This document shows positions 23,412-31,737 of a stretch of DNA of 33,371 nucleotides, piece after piece. Position numbers and translations under genes: made by a program. The DNA lies in contig NZ_JALLGK010000015.1 in the NCBI RefSeq assembly GCF_023072595.1, forward strand, positions 1-33,371, in the 5' to 3' direction. Every line of letters starts with the position of its first letter. The first letter of the stretch is position 1. This DNA comes from Streptomyces sp. XM4193. Its GTDB lineage: Bacteria > Actinomycetota > Actinomycetes > Streptomycetales > Streptomycetaceae. The notes beneath the pieces are model-generated. The model was not told where the DNA came from. It made no database searches and saw only the letters and a list, made by a program, of their open reading frames with translations.

Positions 23412-25578
23412 TGTCGGCCTCCTCGGCACGCTGGGCCCGGCTCGCACCGAAGGCGCGCCCCGGCAACCCGCCCTCGTCCGGCGGTGGTCGGCCCTCGTCG
23501 GCATCCGCACCGCGCGGCGCCCGCGAGGCACCCCGGGCTGCGGTGCGCTCCGGTCCGTCGGTCACCGCCGAGGCGCCTTCCGAAGCGCGTTCCGGATCGT
23601 CTGATGTGCGTTCCGCACCGGGCGACACGGATGTGCGTTCAGGTTCGACGGCGTCAGGTCCCCCGGAACCCCCGGAACCCCCGGCATCCCCGGCATTCGA
23701 CGGATCCGCCGGCCCCGGGGCGTCCGGGTCCGGGGCGTCCGACTCCGGGGCGTCCGTCTCCTCCTCCGCCGAATCGCCGAAACCGTCGAGCCGTCCGGCG
23801 TCCGGAGGCTCCAGCGGCAACGGTGAGCCGCGAAGCACCTCTCCTGCCGCGGCCGGCAGCGTCAGCCGGAACTGCGAGCCGGCACCGTGCTCTCCCCACG
23901 CCTGCAACCAGCCGCCGTGCAGCCGGGCGTCCTCGATCGCGATCGACAGCCCGAGGCCGGTGCCGCCGGTCGTCCTCGCACGGGCCGGGTCCGCGCGCCA
24001 GAAGCGGTTGAACACGCGCTGGGCCTCGCCGGGTCGCAGACCGACGCCGTAGTCCCGTACGGCCACTGCCACCGCGCCGTCGCGCTGGGCCAGCTTGACG
24101 ACGACATCCCGACCCTCGCCGTGCTCGATCGCGTTGACCACGAGGTTGCGCAGGATCCGCTCCACCCGCCGTACGTCGGCCTCCACCACCACGGCACGGT
24201 CGTCGCCCTGCACTCGCAGCCGGCTGCCCTTGGCGTCGGCCAGCGGCTCGGCCCCCTCCAGCACCCGGTGCACCACCTCGCGAAGGTCGATCGGCCCGGC
24301 CTCCAGCGCAGCCGCACCCGCGTCGAAGCGGCTGATCTCCAGCAGCTCCGCGAGCAGCGACTCGAACCGGTCCAGCTGCCCCAGCAGCAGCTCGGCCGAG
24401 CGCTTGGTCACCGGATCGAACTCGTCCCGCGCCTCGTGGATGACGTCCGCGGCCATCCGGACCGTGGTCAGGGGCGTACGGAGCTCGTGCGAGACGTCCG
24501 AGACGAAGCGGCGCTGCATCCGCGACAGCTCTTCCAGCTGCCCGATCTTCAGCTGCAGATTGCGCGCCATTTTGTTGAACGCCTCGCCCAATCGGGCGAT
24601 GTCGTCCTCCCCGCTGACCTTCATCCGCTCCTGGAGCCGGCCGGCGGCAAGCCGCTCCGAGATGCCGGCGGCCATCCGCACCGGGGTCACCACCTGGCGC
24701 ACCACCAGCCAGGCGATCGCTCCGAGCAGGACGACGACGAAGACACCCGCTGTCGCCAGCGTCCCCTTGACCAGCGAGAGGGTCTTCTCCTCCTGGGTGA
24801 AGGGAAAGAGGTAGTAGAGCTGGTACGGATTGCCGTTCGCGTCCGAGAGCCGTTTGCCGATGATCAGAGCGGGCTGCGAGCTGCTGTCGGTGCGGACTAT
24901 CCGCCCGTACTGCTGGTGTGCCCGGGGCTCGTCGTTCAGCACACTCCGCAGCTCGGCGGAGACGCTCTCGTCGGGTCGTACGTCGCCGGAGGCGCGCGGG
25001 CCGCGGGTGTTGGTGTTCTCGTCGCCTATGAAGGGGGTGGAATCGGCGTCCGAGTTGAGGGCGACGACGGAGTAGACGCCCTGGCCACCACTGGCGAGCT
25101 GCTGGACGAGCTGGGTCAGCCAGGTACCGCTGTTCTGGACGGCTCTGGTGCCCGACTCCTCACCGTCCCGGCCTCCCTCGGCCGCGTTGTCGGCCATCTC
25201 GGTCGCCACGGCGAATCCGCCCGCGGCCTGGCTCTGGGCCGCCTGCTGTTTGGCGTCCAGAAGCCCGTTGCGCACCTGGCCGATCACCACGAGCCCGAGC
25301 ACCAGCACGACCGCTATGGAGAGCAGCAGCGTCGCGGCGACCACCCGCAGCTGCAGATTCCGCCGCCAGAGCCTGGTCAGCTGAAGCAGCGGGCGCCGCA
25401 CCAGCCGTACGAACATCCGCACCATCGGATGCGCACGGCTCCCGGTGGCGCCCTCCGGTATCAGCCCGTGGGGCAGGAGGTTCACGTTGCGCCACCGGCT
25501 GCCGATCGCGGCCACCGCCGACCTGCGGCCGGCGGGCTCCTCCTTCGCCCCCGGCGGAACTCGACCAGGGTCCTGCAT
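23401..25578 (-). CDS. mtrB: Sensor histidine kinase MtrB
   Basis: 725 residues, long for the family. A basic cytoplasmic N-terminus of about 75 residues precedes TM1 (about 77-102); an extracellular sensor region follows, then TM2 (about 263-285), a HAMP domain (to about 335), the H box F-V-S-D-V-S-H-E-L-R-T-P-L-T-T (His near 364), N box L-V-V-N-A-I-E-H-G-E and G boxes including G-T-G-L-G-L-S-I-A. The last 150 or so residues are a low-complexity acidic tail rich in Asp, Glu, Pro, Gly and Ser. MtrB phosphorylates MtrA and couples cell-wall growth and division to development. The ATG at 25578 lies one base after the mtrA stop. Its 3' end encodes the lpqB start. Confidence 0.96.
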   Translation of the reverse strand: MQDPGRVPPGAKEEPAGRRSAVAAIGSRWRNVNLLPHGLIPEGATGSRAHPMVRMFVRLVRRPLLQLTRLWRRNLQLRVVAATLLLSIAVVLVLGLVVIGQVRNGLLDAKQQAAQSQAAGGFAVATEMADNAAEGGRDGEESGTRAVQNSGTWLTQLVQQLASGGQGVYSVVALNSDADSTPFIGDENTNTRGPRASGDVRPDESVSAELRSVLNDEPRAHQQYGRIVRTDSSSQPALIIGKRLSDANGNPYQLYYLFPFTQEEKTLSLVKGTLATAGVFVVVLLGAIAWLVVRQVVTPVRMAAGISERLAAGRLQERMKVSGEDDIARLGEAFNKMARNLQLKIGQLEELSRMQRRFVSDVSHELRTPLTTVRMAADVIHEARDEFDPVTKRSAELLLGQLDRFESLLAELLEISRFDAGAAALEAGPIDLREVVHRVLEGAEPLADAKGSRLRVQGDDRAVVVEADVRRVERILRNLVVNAIEHGEGRDVVVKLAQRDGAVAVAVRDYGVGLRPGEAQRVFNRFWRADPARARTTGGTGLGLSIAIEDARLHGGWLQAWGEHGAGSQFRLTLPAAAGEVLRGSPLPLEPPDAGRLDGFGDSAEEETDAPESDAPDPDAPGPADPSNAGDAGGSGGSGGPDAVEPERTSVSPGAERTSDDPERASEGASAVTDGPERTAARGASRAPRGADADEGRPPPDEGGLPGRAFGASRAQRAEEADSED

Positions 25579-25579
25579 C

Positions 25580-26257
25580 TCAGTTCGGTCCGGCCTTGTA
25601 TCCCACGCCGCGTACGGTCACCACGATCTCCGGACGCTCCGGGTCGCGCTCGACCTTGGAGCGCAGCCGCTGCACATGGACGTTCACCAGCCGGGTGTCG
25701 GCAGCGTGGCGGTAGCCCCACACCTGCTCGAGCAGCACCTCCCGGGTGAAGACCTGCCACGGCTTGCGGGCCAGCGCCACCAGGAGGTCGAACTCCAGGG
25801 GGGTCAGCGCGATCGACTGGCCTGCGCGCTTCACCGAGTGGCCGGCGACGTCGATCAGCAGATCTCCGATGGTCAGCTGCTCCGGAGCGGGCTCCTCCGA
25901 GCGCCGCAGTCTCGCGCGGATCCTGGCGACCAGCTCCTTGGGCTTGAACGGCTTGACGATGTAGTCGTCAGCTCCGGACTCCAGCCCGACCACCACATCG
26001 ACGGTGTCGGACTTGGCGGTGAGCATCACCACCGGTACGCCGGACTCGGCCCTGATGAGGCGGCACACCTCGATTCCGTCGCGGCCGGGCAACATCAGAT
26101 CGAGCAGCACCAGATCTGGCTTGGTCTCACGGAACGCGGCGAGCGCCTTGTCCCCGTCGGCAACAAACGACGGTTCAAAGCCTTCGCCGCGCAGCACGAT
26201 GCCAAGCATCTCTGACAGTGCGGTGTCGTCATCGACGACGAGGACGCGTCCCTTCAT
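25580..26257 (-). CDS. mtrA: OmpR-family response regulator MtrA
   Basis: 225 residues. The receiver domain has V-L-V-V-D-D-D-T-A-L, the phosphoacceptor Asp in L-V-L-L-D-L-M-L-P-G-R-D-G, M-L-T-A and the Lys of D-Y-I-V-K-P-F. The winged-helix DNA-binding domain has L-T-P-L-E-F-D-L-L-V-A-L-A-R, V-W-G-Y and the closing V-R-G-V-G-Y-K. MtrA is the most conserved actinobacterial response regulator; in Streptomyces it controls development, antibiotic and nitrogen genes, and cell-wall functions. The ATG overlaps the stop of mtnA as ATGA (26254-26257), so translation may be coupled to mtnA. It is followed by mtrB after 1 nt. Confidence 0.98.
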   Translation of the reverse strand: MKGRVLVVDDDTALSEMLGIVLRGEGFEPSFVADGDKALAAFRETKPDLVLLDLMLPGRDGIEVCRLIRAESGVPVVMLTAKSDTVDVVVGLESGADDYIVKPFKPKELVARIRARLRRSEEPAPEQLTIGDLLIDVAGHSVKRAGQSIALTPLEFDLLVALARKPWQVFTREVLLEQVWGYRHAADTRLVNVHVQRLRSKVERDPERPEIVVTVRGVGYKAGPN

Positions 26258-27366
26258 GAGTTCATCATCCCATTACCCGATCGTGATGTTCTCTCCAGTG
26301 GTATGGAACACAGTTCCGCCAGGTCCGCGCCTGTGACCGGGGAGACCGCGCCCGCCTCGGTGACGATCGCCGTCACCAGCCCCGGCGGCGTCACGTCGAA
26401 GGCGGGGTTGTGCACCCGCGTCCCCTCCGGAGCCGTCGGCCCGCCGGACCCGACGCACGTGACCTCGGACCCGCCACGCTGCTCCACCACGATGTCGGCG
26501 CCGACCCGGGTCGCGGGATCAACGGTCGTACGAGGAGCCACCACCACGAACGGCACCGAGTGGTGGCGCGCCAGAACCGCCAGCGGGTAGGTGCCCACCT
26601 TGTTCGCGACCGCTCCGTCGGCGGCGATGCGGTCCGCGCCGACCAGCACCGCGTCCACCTCTCCGGCGGCGAAGAGCGAACCGGCCGCGTTGTCGGCCAG
26701 AAGGGTGTGCGGCATCCCCTCCCGCGCCGCCTCGTAGGTGGTGAGCCGGGCGCCCTGGAGCAGTGGCCGGGTCTCGTCGACCCAGAGCATGTCCAGCAGC
26801 CCCGCCCGGTGGACGGCACCGACCACCGCAAGCGCCGTACCGCGACCGCCGGAGACCAGCCGGCCGGTGTTGCAGTGAGTGAGGAGCCGCATCGCACGCC
26901 CGGGGACCAGCTCGCGCAGCAGCGCACAGCCGTGGTCCGCCATCGCCTCGCTCGCCTCGGCGTCCTCCCGGTGCAGCTCCCGGGCAGCCGCCAGCGCACC
27001 CTGCGCGACCTCCTCCGGACCGCCGCCGGCCGCGCTGATCCGCCGGCACACCGACAGCGCTCTGGTGACGCCGGAGGCGAGGTTCACCGCGGTCGGCCGG
27101 GCAGAGGCCAACTGCGACGCCGCGACCTCCACATCGGCTCCGCGCGCGGCCGCCAGGGCCACGCCGTACGCACCGGCGATGCCCAGCACCGGGGCGCCGC
27201 GCACCCGCAGCGCGCGGATCGCCTCCACCAGCTCGGGCACCTCCGTGCAGAACAACTCCCTCTCCACGTGCGGCAGTTGGGTCTGGTCGAGCAGGGCGAC
27301 CGCAGGGCCGTCCTCGCCCTGCGCCCACCGGATCACCGGCAGGTCGGTTCGATCAAGAGCAGCCAT
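26254..27366 (-). CDS. mtnA: S-methyl-5-thioribose-1-phosphate isomerase
   Basis: 370 residues, usual for the family. It isomerises methylthioribose-1-phosphate to methylthioribulose-1-phosphate in the methionine salvage pathway in the cytosol. The R-V-R-G-A-P segment near the N-terminus, the catalytic Cys in L-T-H-C-N-T-G and the catalytic Asp in V-G-A-D-R-I-A-A-D-G are all present, as is N-K-V-G-T-Y. The ATG at 27366 (MAALDRTDLPVIRW) was chosen by family length; the ribosome-binding site is weak (GGGCGG just upstream). The frame stays open far upstream, antisense to the membrane-protein operon, but that is a high-GC artefact. The 3' end overlaps mtrA by 4 bp. Confidence 0.95.
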   Translation of the reverse strand: MAALDRTDLPVIRWAQGEDGPAVALLDQTQLPHVERELFCTEVPELVEAIRALRVRGAPVLGIAGAYGVALAAARGADVEVAASQLASARPTAVNLASGVTRALSVCRRISAAGGGPEEVAQGALAAARELHREDAEASEAMADHGCALLRELVPGRAMRLLTHCNTGRLVSGGRGTALAVVGAVHRAGLLDMLWVDETRPLLQGARLTTYEAAREGMPHTLLADNAAGSLFAAGEVDAVLVGADRIAADGAVANKVGTYPLAVLARHHSVPFVVVAPRTTVDPATRVGADIVVEQRGGSEVTCVGSGGPTAPEGTRVHNPAFDVTPPGLVTAIVTEAGAVSPVTGADLAELCSIPLERTSRSGNGMMNS

Positions 27367-27477
27367 CCGCCCATACTGCCTCTCGCCGGGGCGCGTTGGG
27401 CAGGCCGGAGCAGGCCCGTTCGGCCGCCGTGGGACTATGGCCCCCAGCCAGCGCCGCAGCGACCGAGGTGAATCGCA

Positions 27478-28707
27478 GTGAACGAGTCTCCGGGCTGGGC
27501 CTCGCCCGGGTCCACTCCTCCCGAGCCGGACCGCACCCCGCAGACTCCACCGGGAGAACCGCCGGCCCGCCCCGACGGGGCAGCCCCCGAGCCAGGGTGG
27601 TCCGGGCAGCAGCCGCCGGCCGCGCCGTCGGGTTGGGGAGCGCCCGCCGGTGGCAACCACCCCGGCGGGCCGCACGGACGGTGGCACAACTCCTGGCAAC
27701 ACCCACCGGCGGCGAAGCCCGGGGTCATACCCCTGCGCCCGCTGGATGTCAGCGAGATCCTCGACGGCGCGGTGTCCACCATCAGGGCCCACTGGCGACC
27801 GGCTCTGGGCATCGCGCTGGGAGTGGCGATCGCGCTGGAGCTCGTCGTCACGCTCACGACGGGCCTGTGGTTTCGGGACAACCAGAGCACTCGCGAGCTG
27901 GAGAGCGCGGAAACTCCGACGATGTCCCAGGTGACCGCCGCCTACCGGGAGTTGCTCAGCGCGCAGATCGTCCCCACGCTCGCCGGCCTGGTCGCCTCGG
28001 TGCTCGCCACGGCGCTGCTCACCATGGTCGTCTCCAGAGCGGTGCTCGGGCAGTCGGTCAGCGTCGCCGAGGTGTGGCGCGACTCCCGTCCCCTGCTGCT
28101 CCGGCTCTTCGGGCTGTCGCTGCTGATCCTGGTGATCGTGGTGCTGCCGGTGGTGGTCGGGGTCCTGCCCGGACTGCTGGTGGGCCTCGCAGGTGCCACC
28201 GCCTCCGGAGTGATGCTCTCCCTGCTCGGCCTCACGGCGGGCGCCGTGGTCGCGGTCTGGCTCTGGGTTCGTCTGTCCCTGTCCGCCCCCGCGCTCATGC
28301 TGGAGAAGCAGGGCATCAGCACCGCGCTGGTCCGGTCGGCCAAGCTGGTCCGCAACTCGTGGTGGCGGATCTTCGGGATCCAGGCGCTCGCCCATCTGCT
28401 GATGATGGTGCTCGCCTTCGTCGTCGGACTGGTGACGAGTGTCATCGCGGCGATGGCCTCGGGCGACGGCCTGGGCGAGATGCTGGGCACCGGAGCGACC
28501 GACCAGAGCTGGACCTATCTCGTGGTGCTCGGAATCGGAGCCGTCATCAGCTCGACCCTGACACTGCCCTTCGCCGCGGGCGTCACCACCCTCATCTACA
28601 TCGACCGGCGCATCCGCCGCGAGGCACTCGACCTCGAACTCGCCCGCGCAGCCGGTGCTTCCGACGCCGACGGCCCGAGCGCCGCCGGAACTCCGCCGGT
28701 CCGCTAG
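27478..28707 (+). CDS. Polytopic membrane protein, first gene of MoxR/DUF58 operon
   Basis: 409 residues. An N-terminal Pro/Gly-rich cytoplasmic tail (1 to about 82) leads to P-G-V-I-P-L-R-P-L-D-V-S-E-I-L-D-G-A, a motif I associate with actinobacterial proteins of the glycerophosphodiester-phosphodiesterase membrane-domain type. About six membrane helices follow (near 107-130, 163-190, 208-235, 240-270, 300-325 and 340-370). No catalytic phosphodiesterase motif is present. The GTG at 27478 has GAGGTGA about 7 nt upstream. The gene is divergent from mtnA across 111 bp and only 4 nt ahead of the DUF4129 gene. The function is unknown; its place in the operon suggests envelope work with the MoxR module. 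Confidence 0.85.
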   Translation: MNESPGWASPGSTPPEPDRTPQTPPGEPPARPDGAAPEPGWSGQQPPAAPSGWGAPAGGNHPGGPHGRWHNSWQHPPAAKPGVIPLRPLDVSEILDGAVSTIRAHWRPALGIALGVAIALELVVTLTTGLWFRDNQSTRELESAETPTMSQVTAAYRELLSAQIVPTLAGLVASVLATALLTMVVSRAVLGQSVSVAEVWRDSRPLLLRLFGLSLLILVIVVLPVVVGVLPGLLVGLAGATASGVMLSLLGLTAGAVVAVWLWVRLSLSAPALMLEKQGISTALVRSAKLVRNSWWRIFGIQALAHLLMMVLAFVVGLVTSVIAAMASGDGLGEMLGTGATDQSWTYLVVLGIGAVISSTLTLPFAAGVTTLIYIDRRIRREALDLELARAAGASDADGPSAAGTPPVR

Positions 28708-28711
28708 GACG

Positions 28712-29470
28712 ATGACGACGGCACCGGTGACAAGCGGCCTGTTGGCGCTCGTGTCCGGTGCCGCCCCGAGCACCCCCGGCTCCGCACGGCGCGCAGCCGG
28801 CCCCGACCCGTCCGACGGGCCCCCGGTGGTTGTGGACCGCGAAGCCGCACGCGAGGCCGCGGAGCGCGAGCTGACCCGGTCCGAGTACAGCGATGCGAAG
28901 CCCGGACCGGTGCGTCGTGCCGCCGACTGGCTCGTCGAGCAGGTGGAGCAACTGCTCGGCCTGACCGCAGACGGTGGCACTGCGGGCTGGGTTCGCATCG
29001 CCGTGCTCCTCGTGCTCGCCGTACTCGTCGCGCTCGCGGTCCCGGCTCTGCTGCGACGACTCGGCCCGCTTCGCCGGCACACCCCGGGCGACGAGCCGAG
29101 CCTCTTCACCACCGGCCCACGAGACGCGCGCCAACACCGCGCCGCGGCCGAGCGGTTCGCCGCCGCAGGCGACTGGGAGAGGGCGCTCCAGGAACGCATG
29201 CGCGCCGTCGTCCGATCGCTCGAGGAAGCGAACATTGTGGCTGCGAGCCCCGCACGCACCGCGGGCGAGGCCGCCGAGGAAGCCGGACGGGCCCTCCCCC
29301 GGCTCGCCCCCGCGCTGGCCGAGGCCGCAGCCTCCTTCGACGAGGTGACGTACGCCCACCGTCGCGTCTCCAGCACCGCGTACCACCAGGTCACAAGCGT
29401 CGACACCGCACTCGAGCAGCACCGCCGCACCAGCCGGGCCACCACCGTCGCGAGCGGAGGCCGCCGGTGA
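28712..29470 (+). CDS. DUF4129 domain membrane protein
   Basis: 252 residues. A short N-terminal stretch that may act as a signal sequence (L-L-A-L-V-S-G-A-A) precedes an exposed helical region with D-R-E-A-A-R-E-A-A-E-R-E-L, one clear membrane helix (about 92-114), then a cytoplasmic DUF4129 domain with A-A-A-E-R-F-A-A-A-G-D-W-E-R-A-L-Q-E-R-M-R-A-V-V. Such proteins recur with MoxR, DUF58 and DUF4350 in actinobacteria; the role is unknown, probably as part of a membrane complex regulated by the MoxR ATPase. The start at 28712 lies 4 nt after the previous stop. The stop overlaps the next GTG as GTGA (29467-29470). Confidence 0.85.
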   Translation: MTTAPVTSGLLALVSGAAPSTPGSARRAAGPDPSDGPPVVVDREAAREAAERELTRSEYSDAKPGPVRRAADWLVEQVEQLLGLTADGGTAGWVRIAVLLVLAVLVALAVPALLRRLGPLRRHTPGDEPSLFTTGPRDARQHRAAAERFAAAGDWERALQERMRAVVRSLEEANIVAASPARTAGEAAEEAGRALPRLAPALAEAAASFDEVTYAHRRVSSTAYHQVTSVDTALEQHRRTSRATTVASGGRR

Positions 29471-30756
29471 CCCGCGCCCGTTCGCTGCGCTCCGCTCCCC
29501 CGGCCGTCCCGAAGGCCCCGGGCACTCCCCCGCCCGCTGCCGACGACTCGGCCTCCTCGTCCGGACGCGGCCTGCGACCGCCCCGAGCGCGCGGCCTCGT
29601 TCTGTCCCTGGTGTTTCTCCTGCTCGCGGGGCTGGCCATCGCCGCCCTCGGCACCCGGCCCCACCACGACGTGCTCGACCCGCGGTCCCCCGCACCGAAC
29701 GGCAGCCGCGCCGTCGCCCGCCTGCTGGCCACGCACGGGGTCGACGTCCGCGTCGTCACCACCACCGAGGACGCCGCGCACGCCGCGTCCCGCCCCGACA
29801 CCACCCTCCTGGTCTCCCGACCCGAGCTGCTCGGCCCTGCCCAACTCTCCACACTGGGCACGGCCTTCGCCACCGCCCGAGGTCGCACCGTGCTCCTCGC
29901 ACCGGACGACACGGCAACACAAGCCCTCGTGCCCCGGGTCCGCGCCACGAGCCGGACGCAGATCAGCGCCCGCCCGGCCGACTGCGAAGCCGGGTACGCG
30001 GTCAGGGCGGGCCCTGCCGAACTGGGCGGACTCGGCTACACCACCTCGGCCGCACAGGCCGACAGCTGCTACCCCACCGAGCACGGTTCCGCCCTTGTGC
30101 GCATCCCGCGGGCCGACAACGACGGCGACACCGTGCTCCTCGGCACCGGCGAACTCCTCTTCAACGAGCGCCTCGCCTCCGAGGGCAACGCCTCGCTCGC
30201 GACCCAGCTCCTCGGCTCGCGCACGCATCTCGTCTGGTACCTCCCTTCGCCCACCGATCCCGCCGCCGACAACGGCGACGAGAGAGGTCTGTTCTCCCTG
30301 CTCCCGGACGGCTGGCTCTGGGGATCCGCACAACTCGCCGTCGCGGTCGTCCTGGTCGCGCTGTGGCGCGCCCGCAGGCTCGGCGCCGTGGTGGTCGAGC
30401 GCGTCCCGGTCGCGGTCCCGGCCTCCGAGACGACAGAAGGCCGAGCACGTCTCTACCGACGCTCGGGCGCACGCGACCGCGCCGCCGAGGCACTGCGGTC
30501 AGCCGCCAGGGAACGTCTCGCTCCGCTCGTCGGAGTCGCCCCCGCCAACGCGCACATCGAGACAGCTCTCTGCCCGGCCGTCGACCTCCACACCGCCGAT
30601 TCACCGCCCGAGCCGGCCGACCCGCCCACTGCCGCGGCTCTGCTCTTCGGCCCCGCTCCGACGAACGACACCGAGCTCGTGCTCCTCGCGGAACAGCTCG
30701 ACCGCCTCCATGCCCGCATCAAGTCCTCCCGCGCAGAAAGGGACAGACGCCCGTGA
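29467..30756 (+). CDS. DUF4350 domain membrane protein
   Basis: 429 residues. After a Pro/Ser-rich cytoplasmic start comes membrane helix 1 (about 42-62), then an extracytoplasmic DUF4350 domain with N-G-S-R-A-V-A-R-L-L-A-T-H-G-V-D-V-R and a T-L-L-V-S-R-P-E-L-L segment, which resembles the GATase-like fold. A second helix lies near 280-300, followed by a basic cytoplasmic tail with R-L-Y-R-R-S-G-A-R-D-R-A-A-E-A-L-R. The start GTG and stop TGA overlap both neighbours by GTGA, so translation of the operon is coupled. The function is unknown. Confidence 0.85.
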   Translation: MTRARSLRSAPPAVPKAPGTPPPAADDSASSSGRGLRPPRARGLVLSLVFLLLAGLAIAALGTRPHHDVLDPRSPAPNGSRAVARLLATHGVDVRVVTTTEDAAHAASRPDTTLLVSRPELLGPAQLSTLGTAFATARGRTVLLAPDDTATQALVPRVRATSRTQISARPADCEAGYAVRAGPAELGGLGYTTSAAQADSCYPTEHGSALVRIPRADNDGDTVLLGTGELLFNERLASEGNASLATQLLGSRTHLVWYLPSPTDPAADNGDERGLFSLLPDGWLWGSAQLAVAVVLVALWRARRLGAVVVERVPVAVPASETTEGRARLYRRSGARDRAAEALRSAARERLAPLVGVAPANAHIETALCPAVDLHTADSPPEPADPPTAAALLFGPAPTNDTELVLLAEQLDRLHARIKSSRAERDRRP

Positions 30757-31718
30757 GCGCCCCATCGCAGGACCCAGCCCGTGCCGCCCTCGAAGGGCTG
30801 CGCAGCGAGATCGCCAAGGTCGTCGTCGGTCAGGACGCGGCCGTCACCGGTCTCGTCGTCGCTCTTCTGTGCCGAGGGCACGTGCTCCTCGAAGGGGCGC
30901 CCGGAGTCGCGAAGACACTGCTCGTACGGGCTCTTGCCGCCGCGCTCACCCTGGACACCAAGCGGGTGCAGTTCACTCCGGATCTGATGCCGAGCGATGT
31001 GACGGGCTCGCTGGTGTACAACAGCCGCAACTCGGGGTTCACCTTCCAGCCCGGACCGGTCTTCACCGACATCCTCATCGCCGACGAAATCAACCGAACA
31101 CCTCCCAAGACACAGGCATCACTGCTCGAAGCGATGGAGGAGCGCCAGATCTCCGTCGACGGCACTCCTCGACCGCTCCCCGAAAACTTCCTCGTCGCCG
31201 CGACGCAGAACCCGGTCGAGTACGAAGGGACCTATCCCCTTCCCGAAGCTCAACTCGACCGCTTTCTGCTGAAGTTGACGGTGCCGCTACCGACTCGCGA
31301 CCAGGAGGTCGACGTCCTGAGCCGCCACCGGGACGGCTTCAGCCCCCGCGATCTGCACACCGCCGGGGTACGGCCCCGCGCCACTCCGGAAGACCTGGAA
31401 GCCGCACGGACCGAGGTCGCCTCGACCTCGGTCTCCGCCGAAGTCACCGGCTACATCGTGGATATCTGCCGTGCCACGCGTGAATCCCCCTCACTGACGC
31501 TGGGCGTATCGCCTCGGGGCGCCACCGCTCTTCTTGCCACTGCTCGTGCCTGGGCCTGGCTCACCGGCCGGAACTACGTCACCCCGGACGACGTGAAATC
31601 GCTGGCGCTCCCCACTCTTCGCCACCGGGTCCAGCTCCGCCCGGAGGCGGAGATGGCAGGCCTCACTCCGGACATCGTGGTCAACTCGGTGCTCGCCCAA
31701 GTCGCCGTACCGCGCTAG
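30753..31718 (+). CDS. MoxR-family AAA+ ATPase
   Basis: 321 residues. Walker A G-A-P-G-V-A-K-T is at 48-55, Walker B region D-I-L-I-A-D-E-I-N-R near 109-118, then T-Q-N-P-V-E-Y-E-G-T-Y-P-L-P-E-A-Q-L-D-R-F, the signature of MoxR proteins, and a C-terminal lid with S-P-R-G-A. MoxR ATPases act as chaperones that assemble or activate partner complexes, typically with a von Willebrand A or DUF58 partner encoded next door, as here. The GTG at 30753 overlaps the DUF4350 stop; AAAGGGA lies about 10 nt upstream. Confidence 0.94.
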   Translation: MSAPSQDPARAALEGLRSEIAKVVVGQDAAVTGLVVALLCRGHVLLEGAPGVAKTLLVRALAAALTLDTKRVQFTPDLMPSDVTGSLVYNSRNSGFTFQPGPVFTDILIADEINRTPPKTQASLLEAMEERQISVDGTPRPLPENFLVAATQNPVEYEGTYPLPEAQLDRFLLKLTVPLPTRDQEVDVLSRHRDGFSPRDLHTAGVRPRATPEDLEAARTEVASTSVSAEVTGYIVDICRATRESPSLTLGVSPRGATALLATARAWAWLTGRNYVTPDDVKSLALPTLRHRVQLRPEAEMAGLTPDIVVNSVLAQVAVPR

Positions 31719-31737
31719 AAGCAGAGGCCGAACTCAG

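Noticed and set aside
27367..30333. Upstream in-frame extension of mtnA by nearly 1000 codons, antisense to the membrane operon.
   Set aside because: The family N-terminus starts at 27366, and the extension is low-complexity antisense sequence.
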